Shown piece by piece: positions 8,307 to 18,020 of a stretch of 64,000 bases of DNA. Below the pieces are notes generated by a model. The model made no database searches. It was given only the letters and a program-made list of their open reading frames with translations, and was not told the DNA's origin. Numbering within the stretch: the first letter of the stretch is position 1; each line of letters begins with the position of its first letter. Source of the stretch: Microvirga arvi. Lineage in GTDB: Bacteria; Pseudomonadota; Alphaproteobacteria; Rhizobiales; Beijerinckiaceae. A program made the translations under genes and the position numbers. The stretch covers positions 86,535 to 150,534 of the forward strand of contig NZ_JAFEMD010000008.1 in assembly GCF_016892765.1 (NCBI RefSeq). Reading direction: 5' to 3'.

Positions 8307-9263
8307 ATGGCAGACGCAATCCAAGCGGCCCCCGCGCCTCACACCGCACCGACGACCTGGGCCGGCCGCTTCTTCGACAGCGACGTCTGGGCGAGCTTCA
8401 AGCGCTCGAAGCTCACGATGGCGGCGGCCTTGCTGACGGCCCTTTTCATGGCCTCCGCCATCCTCGCCGGGATCCTGTCGCCGCAGGACCCGTTCGACCC
8501 GGCGCAGCTGGAGTTGATGAACAGCCGTCTTCCGCCCATCTGGGATGCGGAGGGGCAGATGCCCTTCATGCTCGGCACGGACGAGCAGGGCCGCGACATC
8601 CTTTCGGCTATCCTCTACGGCCTGAGGATATCGCTTACGGTCGGAATTCTTGGTGTCGCCTTTTCCGCCACCCTTGGGATCACCCTGGGGCTCGTCGCCG
8701 GCTATATCGGCGGCACCGTTGATGCCATCATTATGCGCATTGCCGATGTGCAGCTGACTTTCCCGGCCATCCTGATCGCCCTTCTCGTCGATGGCGTGGT
8801 GAAGTCCGTTCTCGGCGGTCAGCTCGATGAGATGACGACTTTATCGGTCCTGGTCTTCTCTATCGGCCTCAGCTTCTGGGTGCAGTACGCCCGCACCGTG
8901 CGTGGCTCGGTGATGGTGGAAAAGAACAAGGACTACATTGCCGCCGCCCGTCTTATCGGCCTTCCCGCGCCGGTCATCATGCTGCGTCACGTTCTGCCGA
9001 ACGTCCTGGGGCCGGTGCTCGTGATCGCCACCATCAACCTGGCACTGGCCATCATCACGGAAGCAACACTCTCATTCCTCGGCACCGGCATGCCTGAGAC
9101 GATGCCGTCAATCGGCACGCTCATCCGCATCGGCAACAACTACCTGTTCTCCGGCGAGTGGTGGATCGTGGCCTTTCCGGGCATCGCGCTGGCGGTTCTC
9201 GTGCTGGCCATCAACCTTCTGGGCGATTGGCTGCGTGACGCGCTCAATCCGAAGCTGCGATGA
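8307..9263 (+). CDS. peptide ABC transporter permease, DppC type
   Basis: A 318-residue permease with a cytoplasmic N-terminus, a first helix near residues 35-58 and the family motif FMLGTDEQGRDILSAILYG, which marks DppC/OppC proteins. The EAA loop is DYIAAARLIGLPAPVIMLRH. It pairs with the DppB-type permease upstream. A GGAGGGATTC sequence before ATG 8307 supports the start. Its TGA lies in an ATGA overlap with an alternative start of the next gene. Confidence 0.92.
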   Translation: MADAIQAAPAPHTAPTTWAGRFFDSDVWASFKRSKLTMAAALLTALFMASAILAGILSPQDPFDPAQLELMNSRLPPIWDAEGQMPFMLGTDEQGRDILSAILYGLRISLTVGILGVAFSATLGITLGLVAGYIGGTVDAIIMRIADVQLTFPAILIALLVDGVVKSVLGGQLDEMTTLSVLVFSIGLSFWVQYARTVRGSVMVEKNKDYIAAARLIGLPAPVIMLRHVLPNVLGPVLVIATINLALAIITEATLSFLGTGMPETMPSIGTLIRIGNNYLFSGEWWIVAFPGIALAVLVLAINLLGDWLRDALNPKLR

Positions 9264-9277
9264 GAGAGGCGGCACCC

Positions 9278-10266
9278 ATGACTCAACCTGTCCTCTCCGT
9301 CCGTGACCTGCGCGTCGAGTTCGTCACGCGGCGCGGCATCCTCAAGGCTATCGACGGCATCTCGTTTGATATCGGCAAGGGCGAGGTACTCGGCGTTGTG
9401 GGTGAATCCGGCGCCGGCAAGTCAGTGACGGGCTCCGCCGTCGTCGGGCTCATCGACCCGCCGGGCCGCATCGCCGGAGGCGAGATCTGGCTGTCAGGCA
9501 TGCGCATCGACAACCTGCCGCCGGAGGAGATGCGCCGGGTGCGCGGCAAGCGCATCGGCATGATCTTTCAGGATCCGCTCACCAGCCTCAACCCGCTCTA
9601 CCGGGTCAGCGAGCAGCTGATCGAGACCATCCGCACGCACACCAATCTGTCCGCCTCCGGGGCACGCAAGCGGGCCATCGATCTGCTGGCGGAAGTGGGC
9701 ATTCCGGCGCCGGAGAGGCGCATCGACAGCTATCCGCACGAGTTCTCCGGCGGCATGCGCCAGCGCGTAGTGATCGCCTTGGCCTTGTGCGCGGAGCCGG
9801 AACTCATCATTGCCGACGAGCCGACGACTGCGCTCGACGTGTCCGTCCAGGCGCAGATCATTTCGCTGCTCAAGCGCCTCGGGCGCGAGCACGGCACGGC
9901 GATCATGCTGGTCACGCACGACATGGGCGTGATCGCCGAGACCGCCGACCGCGTGGCCGTGATGTATGCCGGCCGCATCGCCGAGATCGGCCCCGTGCGG
10001 GATGTGGTGCAGAACCCGCTGCATCCCTATGCCAAAGGCCTGATGGGTGCGATCCCGTCGCTTGAAAGCGATGCGAATCGCCTCGTGCAGATTCCGGGCT
10101 CCATGCCGCGCCTCTCGGCCATTCCACCCGGCTGCCCCTTCAATCCGCGCTGTCCTTACGTCTTCGACCGCTGCCGGGTCGAGCGTCCGGAGCCGATCCA
10201 GCACAGTGAGCACCGTGTGGCCTGCCATCTCTACGATCAATCCCCCGTCCGGTCGGAGGCCGTCGC

Positions 10267-10270
<4 letters not shown>
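9278..10270 (+). CDS. peptide ABC transporter ATP-binding protein, DppD type
   Basis: A 330-residue ATPase with Walker A GESGAGKS, signature SGGMRQR, Walker B LIIADEPTTALD and the C-terminal oligopeptide-transporter extension containing PGCPFNPRCPY...CR, whose cysteines are typical of DppD/OppD. An alternative start at 9260 (ATGA overlap with the permease stop) would add six residues; ATG 9278 has a GAGAGG sequence upstream. It works as a heterodimer with the ATPase encoded next, to which it is coupled by a GTGA overlap. Confidence 0.92.
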
Positions 10271-11271
<1,001 letters not shown>

Positions 11272-11308
11272 CGACGAAGGCGGCTTCGGACCGCCATCGG
11301 CAGAATTA

Positions 11309-11323
11309 GTTGACGCAGTCAAC
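11309..11323. promoter_or_regulatory. palindrome upstream of the MarR-GNAT gene, likely operator
   Basis: GTTGAC and GTCAAC are separated by three bases, a perfect 6+3+6 palindrome ending 34 bases before the MarR-GNAT start. MarR-family regulators usually bind short palindromes of this kind in their own promoter, so this is probably an autoregulatory operator. The assignment is inferred from position and symmetry. Confidence 0.6.
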
Positions 11324-11357
11324 AATATACCCGAAGCTGTTCGGCAGGGAGGGGCTC

Positions 11358-12296
11358 ATGTCTCATCTGCCAGAACGGCCCACGGACGACCAGATCGGGA
11401 AAGTCCGGAGCTTCAATCGCTTCTATACGCGCCAGATCGGATTGCTGAACGAGGGGCTGCTCGAAAGTGATTATTCCCTCACCGAGGTTCGCATTCTCTA
11501 TGAACTGGCTCATCGCGACCCAGTGACCGCGGCGGAACTCGGACAGGAGCTTGGTCTCGATCGGGGCTATCTCAGCCGCATGCTGAAGAGATTCGACAAT
11601 CGGGGCCTCATTCAGCGCTCCCGATCCGGGGAGGACAGGCGCCAGGTCTTCCTCACCCTCACCGATGCCGGTCGCGCCGCTTTCGAGCCCCTCAATCGGG
11701 CTTCAGCCCAAGAGGTGGCAGCCATGCTGTCCGCACTCTCCACCAGGGAGCGGGAGGGGCTGGTGCAGGCCATGGCAATCGTCGAGCGCCTGATCTGCAA
11801 CGCGCCGGAACCTGAGATCCCTTACATCCTCCGTCCGCACCGGCCTGGAGACATCGGCTGGATCACGCATCGGCAGGGGCTCCTCTATGCTCAGGAATAT
11901 GGCTGGGACGAAACCTTCGAGGCGCTCGTCGCCGAAATCGCAGCCGCCTTCGTCAAGAACTTCGATCCGGAATGGGAGCGCTGCTGGGTTGCGGAACGAG
12001 GCGGCGACATCGTCGGCAGCGTCTTCCTCGTGCGCCATTCGGACGAGGTTGCGAAGCTCAGGCTGCTTTATGTGGAGCCCTCGTCCAGGGGGCTCGGCAT
12101 CGGGCGGCGGCTCGTCGGCGAATGCATCGCGTTCGCCAGGGCCAAGGGCTACAAGACCCTGACCCTCTGGACCAACGACGTGCTCGTGGCAGCGCGCACG
12201 ATCTATCAGACCGCCGGCTTTCGGCTGGTGAGGGAAGAGGCTCACCGTTCCTTCGGCAAGGATCTTATCGGGCAGACCTGGGATTTCGACCTGTGA
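11358..12296 (+). CDS. MarR-type regulator fused to a GNAT acetyltransferase
   Basis: A two-domain protein of 312 residues. Residues about 1-145 form a MarR winged helix (LYELAHRDPVTAAELGQELG, then the recognition region GYLSRMLKRFDNRGLIQRS and the wing with RSGEDRRQ). Residues about 155-312 form a GNAT N-acetyltransferase with the acetyl-CoA loop SRGLGIGRRLV. Such fusions are widespread in alphaproteobacteria; their acetylation substrate is generally unknown. A palindromic operator candidate sits just upstream. The stop overlaps the start of an EamA exporter gene (GTGA), so the regulator probably controls and senses a metabolite exported by that transporter (inference). Confidence 0.9.
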   Translation: MSHLPERPTDDQIGKVRSFNRFYTRQIGLLNEGLLESDYSLTEVRILYELAHRDPVTAAELGQELGLDRGYLSRMLKRFDNRGLIQRSRSGEDRRQVFLTLTDAGRAAFEPLNRASAQEVAAMLSALSTREREGLVQAMAIVERLICNAPEPEIPYILRPHRPGDIGWITHRQGLLYAQEYGWDETFEALVAEIAAAFVKNFDPEWERCWVAERGGDIVGSVFLVRHSDEVAKLRLLYVEPSSRGLGIGRRLVGECIAFARAKGYKTLTLWTNDVLVAARTIYQTAGFRLVREEAHRSFGKDLIGQTWDFDL

Positions 12297-13183
12297 GGCG
12301 CACCGAAACGCTTGCCCTGATGGCAGCCGCAGCGACGGGCGTGCAGGTCGGCGCCGCTCTGGTGGCAAGCCGTTTCGTGATCCATGACATCGGCCCGGCG
12401 TCGCTGGCATTCCTGCGTTATGCCATCGCCGTCTTCTGCCTGATTCCGTTCGTTCTCATGTCTGCCCGGACGCGGTTCGTGCCCCGTGATCTTCTTGCGG
12501 TGATGGGGCTCGGCATCGTTCAGTTCGGCATTCTCATCGCGCTTCTGAACCTCGGCCTCCAGTTCATCTCCTCCACGCGCGCGGCACTTCTCTTTTCCAC
12601 CTTTCCGCTGATGACCATGGTCATCGCAGCCCTGCTCGGGCGCGAACGCCTGAGCGCCATGAAAACCGTCGGCGTGACCCTGACGGTCATCGGTGTCGGC
12701 ATCGCCCTGGGCGAGAGGCTGCTGACGGACAATGCGACGGGCGAATGGATCGGAGCGCTCCTGGTTCTCGCAGCGGCTCTGTGCGGAGCCGTGTGCTCCG
12801 TGCTCTATCGGCCTTATCTTTCCCGCTATCCGACGCTCCCCGTCGGCGCCTGGGCGATGCTGGCTTCCGTCGTGTTCCTATCGGGTCCGGCAGGCATGGA
12901 AGGGCTCTTCACCCAATGGCCCGATCTCAAGCCTCAGGGCTGGATGGCGGTGCTCTTCATAGGCTTCTCGAGCGGCATCGGCTACGTTCTTTGGCTCTGG
13001 GCACTCAAGCATACCACGCCGACGCGGGTGACCGTCTTCCTCTCGCTGAGCCCCATCACGGCATCGCTGCTCGGCGCGCTCATCCTCAACGAAACCTTCA
13101 CCCTTGGCATCCTCGTCGGGCTCATCGGCGTCGTGAGCGGGCTGTGGCTTGCGACAAGAACCAGCCCGATGGAAACGCGGTGA
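12293..13183 (+). CDS. EamA/DMT family transporter
   Basis: About 296 residues with ten hydrophobic segments and two EamA repeats, as expected of drug/metabolite transporter superfamily exporters (RhaT/YdcZ-like). Family marks are SLAFLRYAIAVFCLIPF near the start, LNLGLQFISSTRAALLFSTFPL at the end of repeat one and ALKHTTPTRVTVFLSLSPI in repeat two. The GTG at 12293 overlaps the previous stop by four bases; ATG 12320 is a possible later start. Substrate unknown. Confidence 0.87.
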   Translation: MRRTETLALMAAAATGVQVGAALVASRFVIHDIGPASLAFLRYAIAVFCLIPFVLMSARTRFVPRDLLAVMGLGIVQFGILIALLNLGLQFISSTRAALLFSTFPLMTMVIAALLGRERLSAMKTVGVTLTVIGVGIALGERLLTDNATGEWIGALLVLAAALCGAVCSVLYRPYLSRYPTLPVGAWAMLASVVFLSGPAGMEGLFTQWPDLKPQGWMAVLFIGFSSGIGYVLWLWALKHTTPTRVTVFLSLSPITASLLGALILNETFTLGILVGLIGVVSGLWLATRTSPMETR

Positions 13184-13551
13184 GATGGGGCTCGGGCATT
13201 CGTCGCCTCGAAACCTGGCACCGTATATGACGGCTCTGATGTTGGTTTCTGTAGGGGCGGTCTTTTCAGATGAGCTCCTATAAATCTCGAACAAGAAAAG
13301 GTGGCGATCGCGGTACTTTAGAATTTTTATAGATTACGATCTTACAACGATTGCGGCTGCATGAGATTTCACCGCAATTTTCTTTATAAACAACAATTTT
13401 AGGCTTGGCCATAAACAAGCTTTGCCTTTTGTAATGCCTCGATCACAACTCTGTGGGTTGATAATACGTTCGGAAACCATCGGCAATGAGCGCGTTGAAC
13501 CTGTGTTCCTATGGCGAGAAGCCATGCCCGAACCAAGCACAGGAGACTTCT
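13184..13551. other. AT-rich intergenic region
   Basis: About 370 bases with clearly lower GC than the flanking genes, especially 13270-13410. It must hold the promoter of the small secreted-protein gene at 13552. I see no terminator hairpin, RNA gene or coding sequence that I would defend. Confidence 0.6.
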
Positions 13552-13983
13552 ATGAAGAGGATCGCACTCATTGCTGGCGCTGGTCTGATGGCCCTCGGGG
13601 GCATCGGCTCCGCGGCTGCGCAACCGGCTTCCGGAACGCCGAACTCACCGTTCCCGTATGCGGCTCCGCATGAGATCCGTTGGATCAACGGCGTGCCGTG
13701 CCGCACCGTTCTGATGCCTAACACAAACACGCGCGTGCCCGTCGCCTGTGCGGGTCCCGTCGCCGGTGTTGCCGGCCCCGTAGCTCCCATCCCTGGCGAC
13801 GTGGTTTCGACCGGCAGCATCGCTCCCGCTCCCGTAGGGCCGATGATGGGCGCTCCTGTGTCCGGCACCCCGGGCTCCCCGTTCCCCTATGCGGCTCCGC
13901 ATGAGATCCGTTGGATCAATGGTGTGCCGTGCCGCACGATCTTTGCTGAAGGTGCCCGGATTCCGGTTGAATGCGCGCAGTAA
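13552..13983 (+). CDS. small secreted protein with internal duplication
   Basis: A 143-residue protein with a signal peptide (about residues 1-22, ending AAA). The mature part is two near-identical units: SPFPYAAPHEIRWINGVPCRT occurs twice, near residues 34-54 and 111-131, separated by a Gly/Pro/Val-rich linker, and each copy is followed by a divergent strand ending in a cysteine (VACA and VECA). Each unit thus has two cysteines that could form a disulphide. AGGAGA precedes ATG 13552. I do not recognise a named family; it is probably a periplasmic or surface protein. The duplication at DNA level is recent, since about 50 bases are almost unchanged. Confidence 0.75.
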   Translation: MKRIALIAGAGLMALGGIGSAAAQPASGTPNSPFPYAAPHEIRWINGVPCRTVLMPNTNTRVPVACAGPVAGVAGPVAPIPGDVVSTGSIAPAPVGPMMGAPVSGTPGSPFPYAAPHEIRWINGVPCRTIFAEGARIPVECAQ

Positions 13984-14000
13984 GTGCATTGTCGCTGAAC

Positions 14001-14031
14001 AAAAGGCGTGGGTCTCGTACCCACGCCTTTT
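14001..14031. terminator. bidirectional rho-independent terminator
   Basis: A perfect 13-bp stem (14001-14013 with 14019-14031) with a 5-base loop and A/T ends on both sides. It lies between convergent genes (small secreted protein and CDC48-like ATPase) and can serve both strands. Confidence 0.85.
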
Positions 14032-14098
14032 GCTTTGGCGAATATGGACCGCGCCGAACCGCTTGCGGGACCATCATCGATCCATTCGAGTTCGTGCA

Positions 14099-16375
14099 TC
14101 ACTCCGCCGCCTGCCTGAGGGGCAGGAAACCGATGGCCTGACGCTGCGGGCCCTCCTGCTTCAGGGTGCGGACCATATCCTCGTATTCCCGCTCCATTTC
14201 GGGTGTGACCGACGGGCGTGTTTCGCGCAGGGCCTGCTCGAAATGCGCCATGGTCACCTGCTGCGCCTCAAGGGACTCGCGCAGGGCCAGCAGGCCGGCA
14301 CGACGGGTCAGGTCCTCGAGGTCCGCTCCGGTATAGCGGTCCGTCCGCTCGGCAATGCTGTCCAGATCGACGTCGGGAGCAAGCGGCATGCCCTTGGTGT
14401 GGATGCCGAGGATATGCCGTCGGCCCTGTGCGTCCGGAACGGAAACGTAGACCAACTCGTCGAAGCGGCCCGGCCGCAACAGGGCGGGGTCGATGAGGTT
14501 CGGCCTGTTCGTTGCCGCCATCACGACGACGCCCTGCAGTTCCTCAAGGCCGTCCATCTCGGCGAGGATCGTGTTGACCACTCGCTCCGTGACCGCGGGC
14601 TCGCCGAGACCGCCGCCGCGGACAGGGGCAAGGGAGTCGATCTCATCGATGAAGATGACGGTCGGCGCGACCTGGCGGGCGCGAGCGAAGAGACGGGAGA
14701 CCTGCTGCTCGGATTCGCCATACCACTTGGACAGAAGGTCTGAGGATTTCGTCGCCACGAAATTGGCCTGGGCCTCCCGGGCGACCGCCTTGGCCAGCAG
14801 GGTCTTGCCGGTGCCGGGAGGGCCGAAGAGCAGAAACCCCTTGGCCGGGCGGATACCGATGCGGCGGAAGGATTCGGGGCTCTTCAGGGGAAGCTCCACG
14901 CCCTCGCGCAAGCGGGTCCGCGCCTCCTCCACGCCGCCGATATCGTCCCAGGTGACGTTGGGCACCTGGATCATGATCTCGCGCAGGGCCGAAGGCTGGA
15001 CGCGCTTCATGGCATTGACGAAGTCCTGGCGATTGACCTGCAGGCTCTCGAGCACGTTGGTCGGAATGCCATCCCTCAGATTGACCCCCGGCAGGATGCG
15101 CCGCAGGGAGTCCATCGCCGCCTCACGGGATAGGGCTGCGAGATCGGCGCCAACAAAGCCGTAAGTGATGCGCGCGACCTGATCGAGATCGACATCCTCA
15201 GCCAAGGGCATGCCGCGTGTGTGGATGCCGAGGATCTCGCGGCGACCGAGCTCGTCCGGAACGCCGATGACGATCTCGCGATCGAACCGTCCTGGGCGGC
15301 GCAAAGCCTCGTCGATCGCCTCACGCCGGTTCGTGGCACCGATCACCACGATGTTCTGGCGTGGCTCCAATCCATCCATGAGGGTGAGGAGCTGCGCCAC
15401 GATGCGCCGCTCGACCTCGCCCGTCACCTCCTCGCGCTTGGGCGCGATGCTGTCGATCTCGTCGATGAAGATGATGGCAGGCGCATTCTGCTGCGCCTCC
15501 TGGAACACCTGACGCAGGCGCTGCTCGGACTCGCCGTAGTGGCTGCCCATGATCTCTGGACCGGCGATGTGGTAGAACTGCGCTTCCGTTTCGTTGGCTA
15601 CGGCTCGTGCCAATCGGGTCTTGCCGGTGCCTGGAGGGCCATAGAGCAGCACGCCTTTAGGCGGATCGATGCCGAGGCGCTGGAACAGTTCGGGATGGCG
15701 AAGCGGCAGCTCCACCATTTCGCGCAGCTGATCCACCGTGTTGCCCAGGCCGCCGATATCATCATAGGTGACATCGGCGCGGCGGGCTTCCCTCGGCTCC
15801 TCGAATTGCGGGCGAAGCTCGATTTCGGTTTCCGCCGTTACATGAACAATGCCGCGCGGTTGGGTCGTGACCACGACGAGACGAATCTCCTGCAGACCGT
15901 AGGCCGGAATGTTGAGCAATCCGCGCAGCTCCTCCGGCAGGCGCTGATCCGCCGAACGCTGCGAATAAACGGAGGTCGAGATCACGTCGCCGGCCGTGAG
16001 CGGACGCTGATGGAAGGTGCGCTTCAGGGCATCGCCCGAGCCCTGCAGGCGCAGCCCCTTCTGGGCCGGGGCCAGCACGACGCGGGTGGCTGGTCGGACG
16101 TCCGCTCGCTTCACCTCGACGTGGTCGCCGCTGCCGACGCCGGCATTGACACGCTGAAGGCCATCGAGGCGAACGATGTTGAGGCCTTCGTCCTCGGCGT
16201 AGGGTGTGACGGCGATGGCAGTGGTGTGGCGCTTGCCGATGATCTCGATGGCCTGGCCCTCCTGCACGCCGATCTCGGCCAGGGTCTGCCGGCTCATGCG
16301 TGCTATGCCCCGGCCCGAATCGTCAGGCCTGGCATTCGCGACTTGGAGCCGTACATTCTGCCCATCCTCTGCCAT
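14099..16375 (-). CDS. CDC48/p97-like double AAA+ ATPase
   Basis: A 758-residue protein with the architecture of archaeal VAT and eukaryotic CDC48/p97: an N-terminal substrate/cofactor-binding region (about residues 1-190), then two AAA+ modules. D1 has Walker A GPPGTGKT near residue 246 and Walker B IIFIDEIDS; D2 has Walker A GPPGTGKT near residue 518 and Walker B VIFIDEIDS, followed by the second region of homology with paired arginines. Such proteins form hexamers that unfold or extract proteins. Bacteria normally use ClpX, Lon and FtsH instead, and full-length CDC48 is patchy among them, so this gene was probably acquired from archaea long ago (inference). ATG 16375 starts MAEDG, the usual N-terminus; an upstream ATG at 16405 adds ten residues without support. 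Confidence 0.93.
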   Translation of the reverse strand: MAEDGQNVRLQVANARPDDSGRGIARMSRQTLAEIGVQEGQAIEIIGKRHTTAIAVTPYAEDEGLNIVRLDGLQRVNAGVGSGDHVEVKRADVRPATRVVLAPAQKGLRLQGSGDALKRTFHQRPLTAGDVISTSVYSQRSADQRLPEELRGLLNIPAYGLQEIRLVVVTTQPRGIVHVTAETEIELRPQFEEPREARRADVTYDDIGGLGNTVDQLREMVELPLRHPELFQRLGIDPPKGVLLYGPPGTGKTRLARAVANETEAQFYHIAGPEIMGSHYGESEQRLRQVFQEAQQNAPAIIFIDEIDSIAPKREEVTGEVERRIVAQLLTLMDGLEPRQNIVVIGATNRREAIDEALRRPGRFDREIVIGVPDELGRREILGIHTRGMPLAEDVDLDQVARITYGFVGADLAALSREAAMDSLRRILPGVNLRDGIPTNVLESLQVNRQDFVNAMKRVQPSALREIMIQVPNVTWDDIGGVEEARTRLREGVELPLKSPESFRRIGIRPAKGFLLFGPPGTGKTLLAKAVAREAQANFVATKSSDLLSKWYGESEQQVSRLFARARQVAPTVIFIDEIDSLAPVRGGGLGEPAVTERVVNTILAEMDGLEELQGVVVMAATNRPNLIDPALLRPGRFDELVYVSVPDAQGRRHILGIHTKGMPLAPDVDLDSIAERTDRYTGADLEDLTRRAGLLALRESLEAQQVTMAHFEQALRETRPSVTPEMEREYEDMVRTLKQEGPQRQAIGFLPLRQAAE

Positions 16376-16554
16376 GGCATCGTTCCCGTCGTTCCAGTGG
16401 TGGCTCATGCGGTGGCATGTGCAGGGAAGGGCCGAGGGCTCAGGTCTTCCGGGTGCCACGCGTCGGAGGTTTCGCAAAAGCGTCAGGCAACGAAACCGCA
16501 GGGCAAACGCAAGATGCCTGGAATTGTTGCAGACCCGCGGGGCAGGGCTGCGCC

Positions 16555-17082
16555 CTACGACGAAGCGTCTTTGGACGACGTCCAAAGCTTTTGGAGCGAG
16601 AGCTCGATCTCGTCATCGGCCGGTGGCCGGCTGAGCGGAGGCCTGCTCATCGTCAGAAAGGGGGCAATCGTCGGAAGGCGTAGAGCCCCTTCGGTCGTTT
16701 CCTGTGCTTCGCTGCCGCTCGAAGGCGGGTCGATCAATTCCCAGCTGTCGTAAAGATCCATGGCCGAGTGGCCGGGCAGGTCGGGGCCTAGATAGGGAAT
16801 GATCTCGATCCAGGGGCGTCCGCTTGGACGCGGCGTGACCTTCGTGACCCGTCCGAAGAAATTCGTCAGGGGACAGCGGACGAAGTCGCCGGGAGCAGGA
16901 AGACGCGTTCTTTCCCGCTCCAGCTCCGCTTCGGCCTGCTCCAGTTCCGCCCGCAGACGCGCGATCCGGGCTTCGAGTTCCGTCGCGCGTTGCGTGCAGG
17001 AGTGTTCATGCTCCTGGCTCAGGGTGGAAACCAGAGCCAAGCTCCTGTCGGAGCCAATATCCGTCACAGGGAATGCCCCCAT
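16555..17082 (-). CDS. hypothetical coiled-coil protein
   Basis: A 175-residue protein of unknown function. Residues about 30-62 form a heptad-like coiled coil rich in Glu/Arg/Leu (TELEARIARLRAELEQAE). A central part, about residues 65-115, contains PGDFVRCPLTNFFGRVTKVTP and looks like a small beta barrel. The C-terminal tail is acidic and Pro/Ser-rich. There is no signal peptide or membrane segment. It is encoded upstream of the CDC48-like ATPase on the same strand (180 bases apart), so it could be an adaptor or substrate-linked factor; that is a guess from position only. Confidence 0.65.
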   Translation of the reverse strand: MGAFPVTDIGSDRSLALVSTLSQEHEHSCTQRATELEARIARLRAELEQAEAELERERTRLPAPGDFVRCPLTNFFGRVTKVTPRPSGRPWIEIIPYLGPDLPGHSAMDLYDSWELIDPPSSGSEAQETTEGALRLPTIAPFLTMSRPPLSRPPADDEIELSLQKLWTSSKDASS

Positions 17083-17214
17083 CGCGGGCCCTCCATACTC
17101 CTATGAATTTTGGAGCATCTGGCTCAGAGAACAAGACGCGCAGAAGGCTGAGCGGGAACTCAAGCTCGGCGCATGGGAGTTATAGGATAGGGAAGCGGGT
17201 GCATCGGGGGCTTT

Positions 17215-17958
17215 ATGGTTCTTCAACGCCGCAGAGTAAGGCGGATCCTCGGCATCGCGGCTCTGATGCTGACGTTTGCGCCTGTTGCCTGGGCTCAGGT
17301 TCCAACCCCGCCGCTGCCGCCTCCACGGCCGGACCGCCCAGTGACTCCAGAGCCCGAGGGACGAGCCGAGAAGCCGCCATCGCAAGAGACCCCTGTCGAG
17401 CAGAAGGCTGCCGAGGGCGACAGCGCCAGGACGGCCTGTCTCGACCGCCTCACGCAGCTGGGGCTGCGGTTCGAGTCACGCCCTCCTGTGCAGGACAACA
17501 GCTGCAGGATCGAGAATCCGGTCCTGGTGTCGGCTCTGCCGGGCAGTGTCGAGGTTGCTCCTCCCTCCCTCATGGCTTGCCCGGTGGCCGAGAGCCTTGC
17601 CCGCTGGATGGGCGAGGTCGTTTCTCCCGAAGCCGAGCGTCAGTTCAAGTCGGCTCCAAAGAAGCTTTTGATCGGGACCTCCTATCAGTGCCGGGACCAG
17701 CGCAATGGCGCCAAACTGAGCGAGCACGCGTTCGGCAATGGCGTCGATGTCATGGGCTTCGAATTCGCCAAGCGCCCTCCGCTGGCGGTCGCCGCGCAGC
17801 CTGAGAACTCGCCGGAGGCGACCTTTCAGTCCGCCATTCGGAAGGCGGCCTGTCCCATCTTCAACACCGTCCTCGGACCAGGCTCCGACGCGGACCATGG
17901 CGATCACCTCCATCTCGACCTGCGCCAGCGCAAGGGAGATTACCGGATCTGCCAATAG
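17215..17958 (+). CDS. extensin-like C-terminal domain protein
   Basis: A 247-residue secreted protein: signal peptide about residues 1-27 (ending WAQ), a Pro-rich linker (PTPPLPPPRPDRP) and a C-terminal extensin-like domain with CPVAESLARWM, YQCRDQRNG, LSEHAFGNGVDVMGF and the closing HGDHLHLDL. The His/Asp pattern (SEHAFGNGVD, HGDHLH) resembles D-Ala-D-Ala peptidase-type zinc sites, and the family is thought to act on the cell wall; activity is not proven by sequence. It is followed by an L,D-transpeptidase gene on the same strand, fitting a cell-envelope role. Confidence 0.87.
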   Translation: MVLQRRRVRRILGIAALMLTFAPVAWAQVPTPPLPPPRPDRPVTPEPEGRAEKPPSQETPVEQKAAEGDSARTACLDRLTQLGLRFESRPPVQDNSCRIENPVLVSALPGSVEVAPPSLMACPVAESLARWMGEVVSPEAERQFKSAPKKLLIGTSYQCRDQRNGAKLSEHAFGNGVDVMGFEFAKRPPLAVAAQPENSPEATFQSAIRKAACPIFNTVLGPGSDADHGDHLHLDLRQRKGDYRICQ

Positions 17959-18020
17959 ATTTCGGGAACAGGGATGAGGCCAGCGGTTTGTTTGTTCACG
18001 ACAATGCCGTGGAGTACCTC

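Noticed and set aside
15221..16753. 510-codon plus-strand open frame
   Set aside because: Antisense to the CDC48-like ATPase gene.
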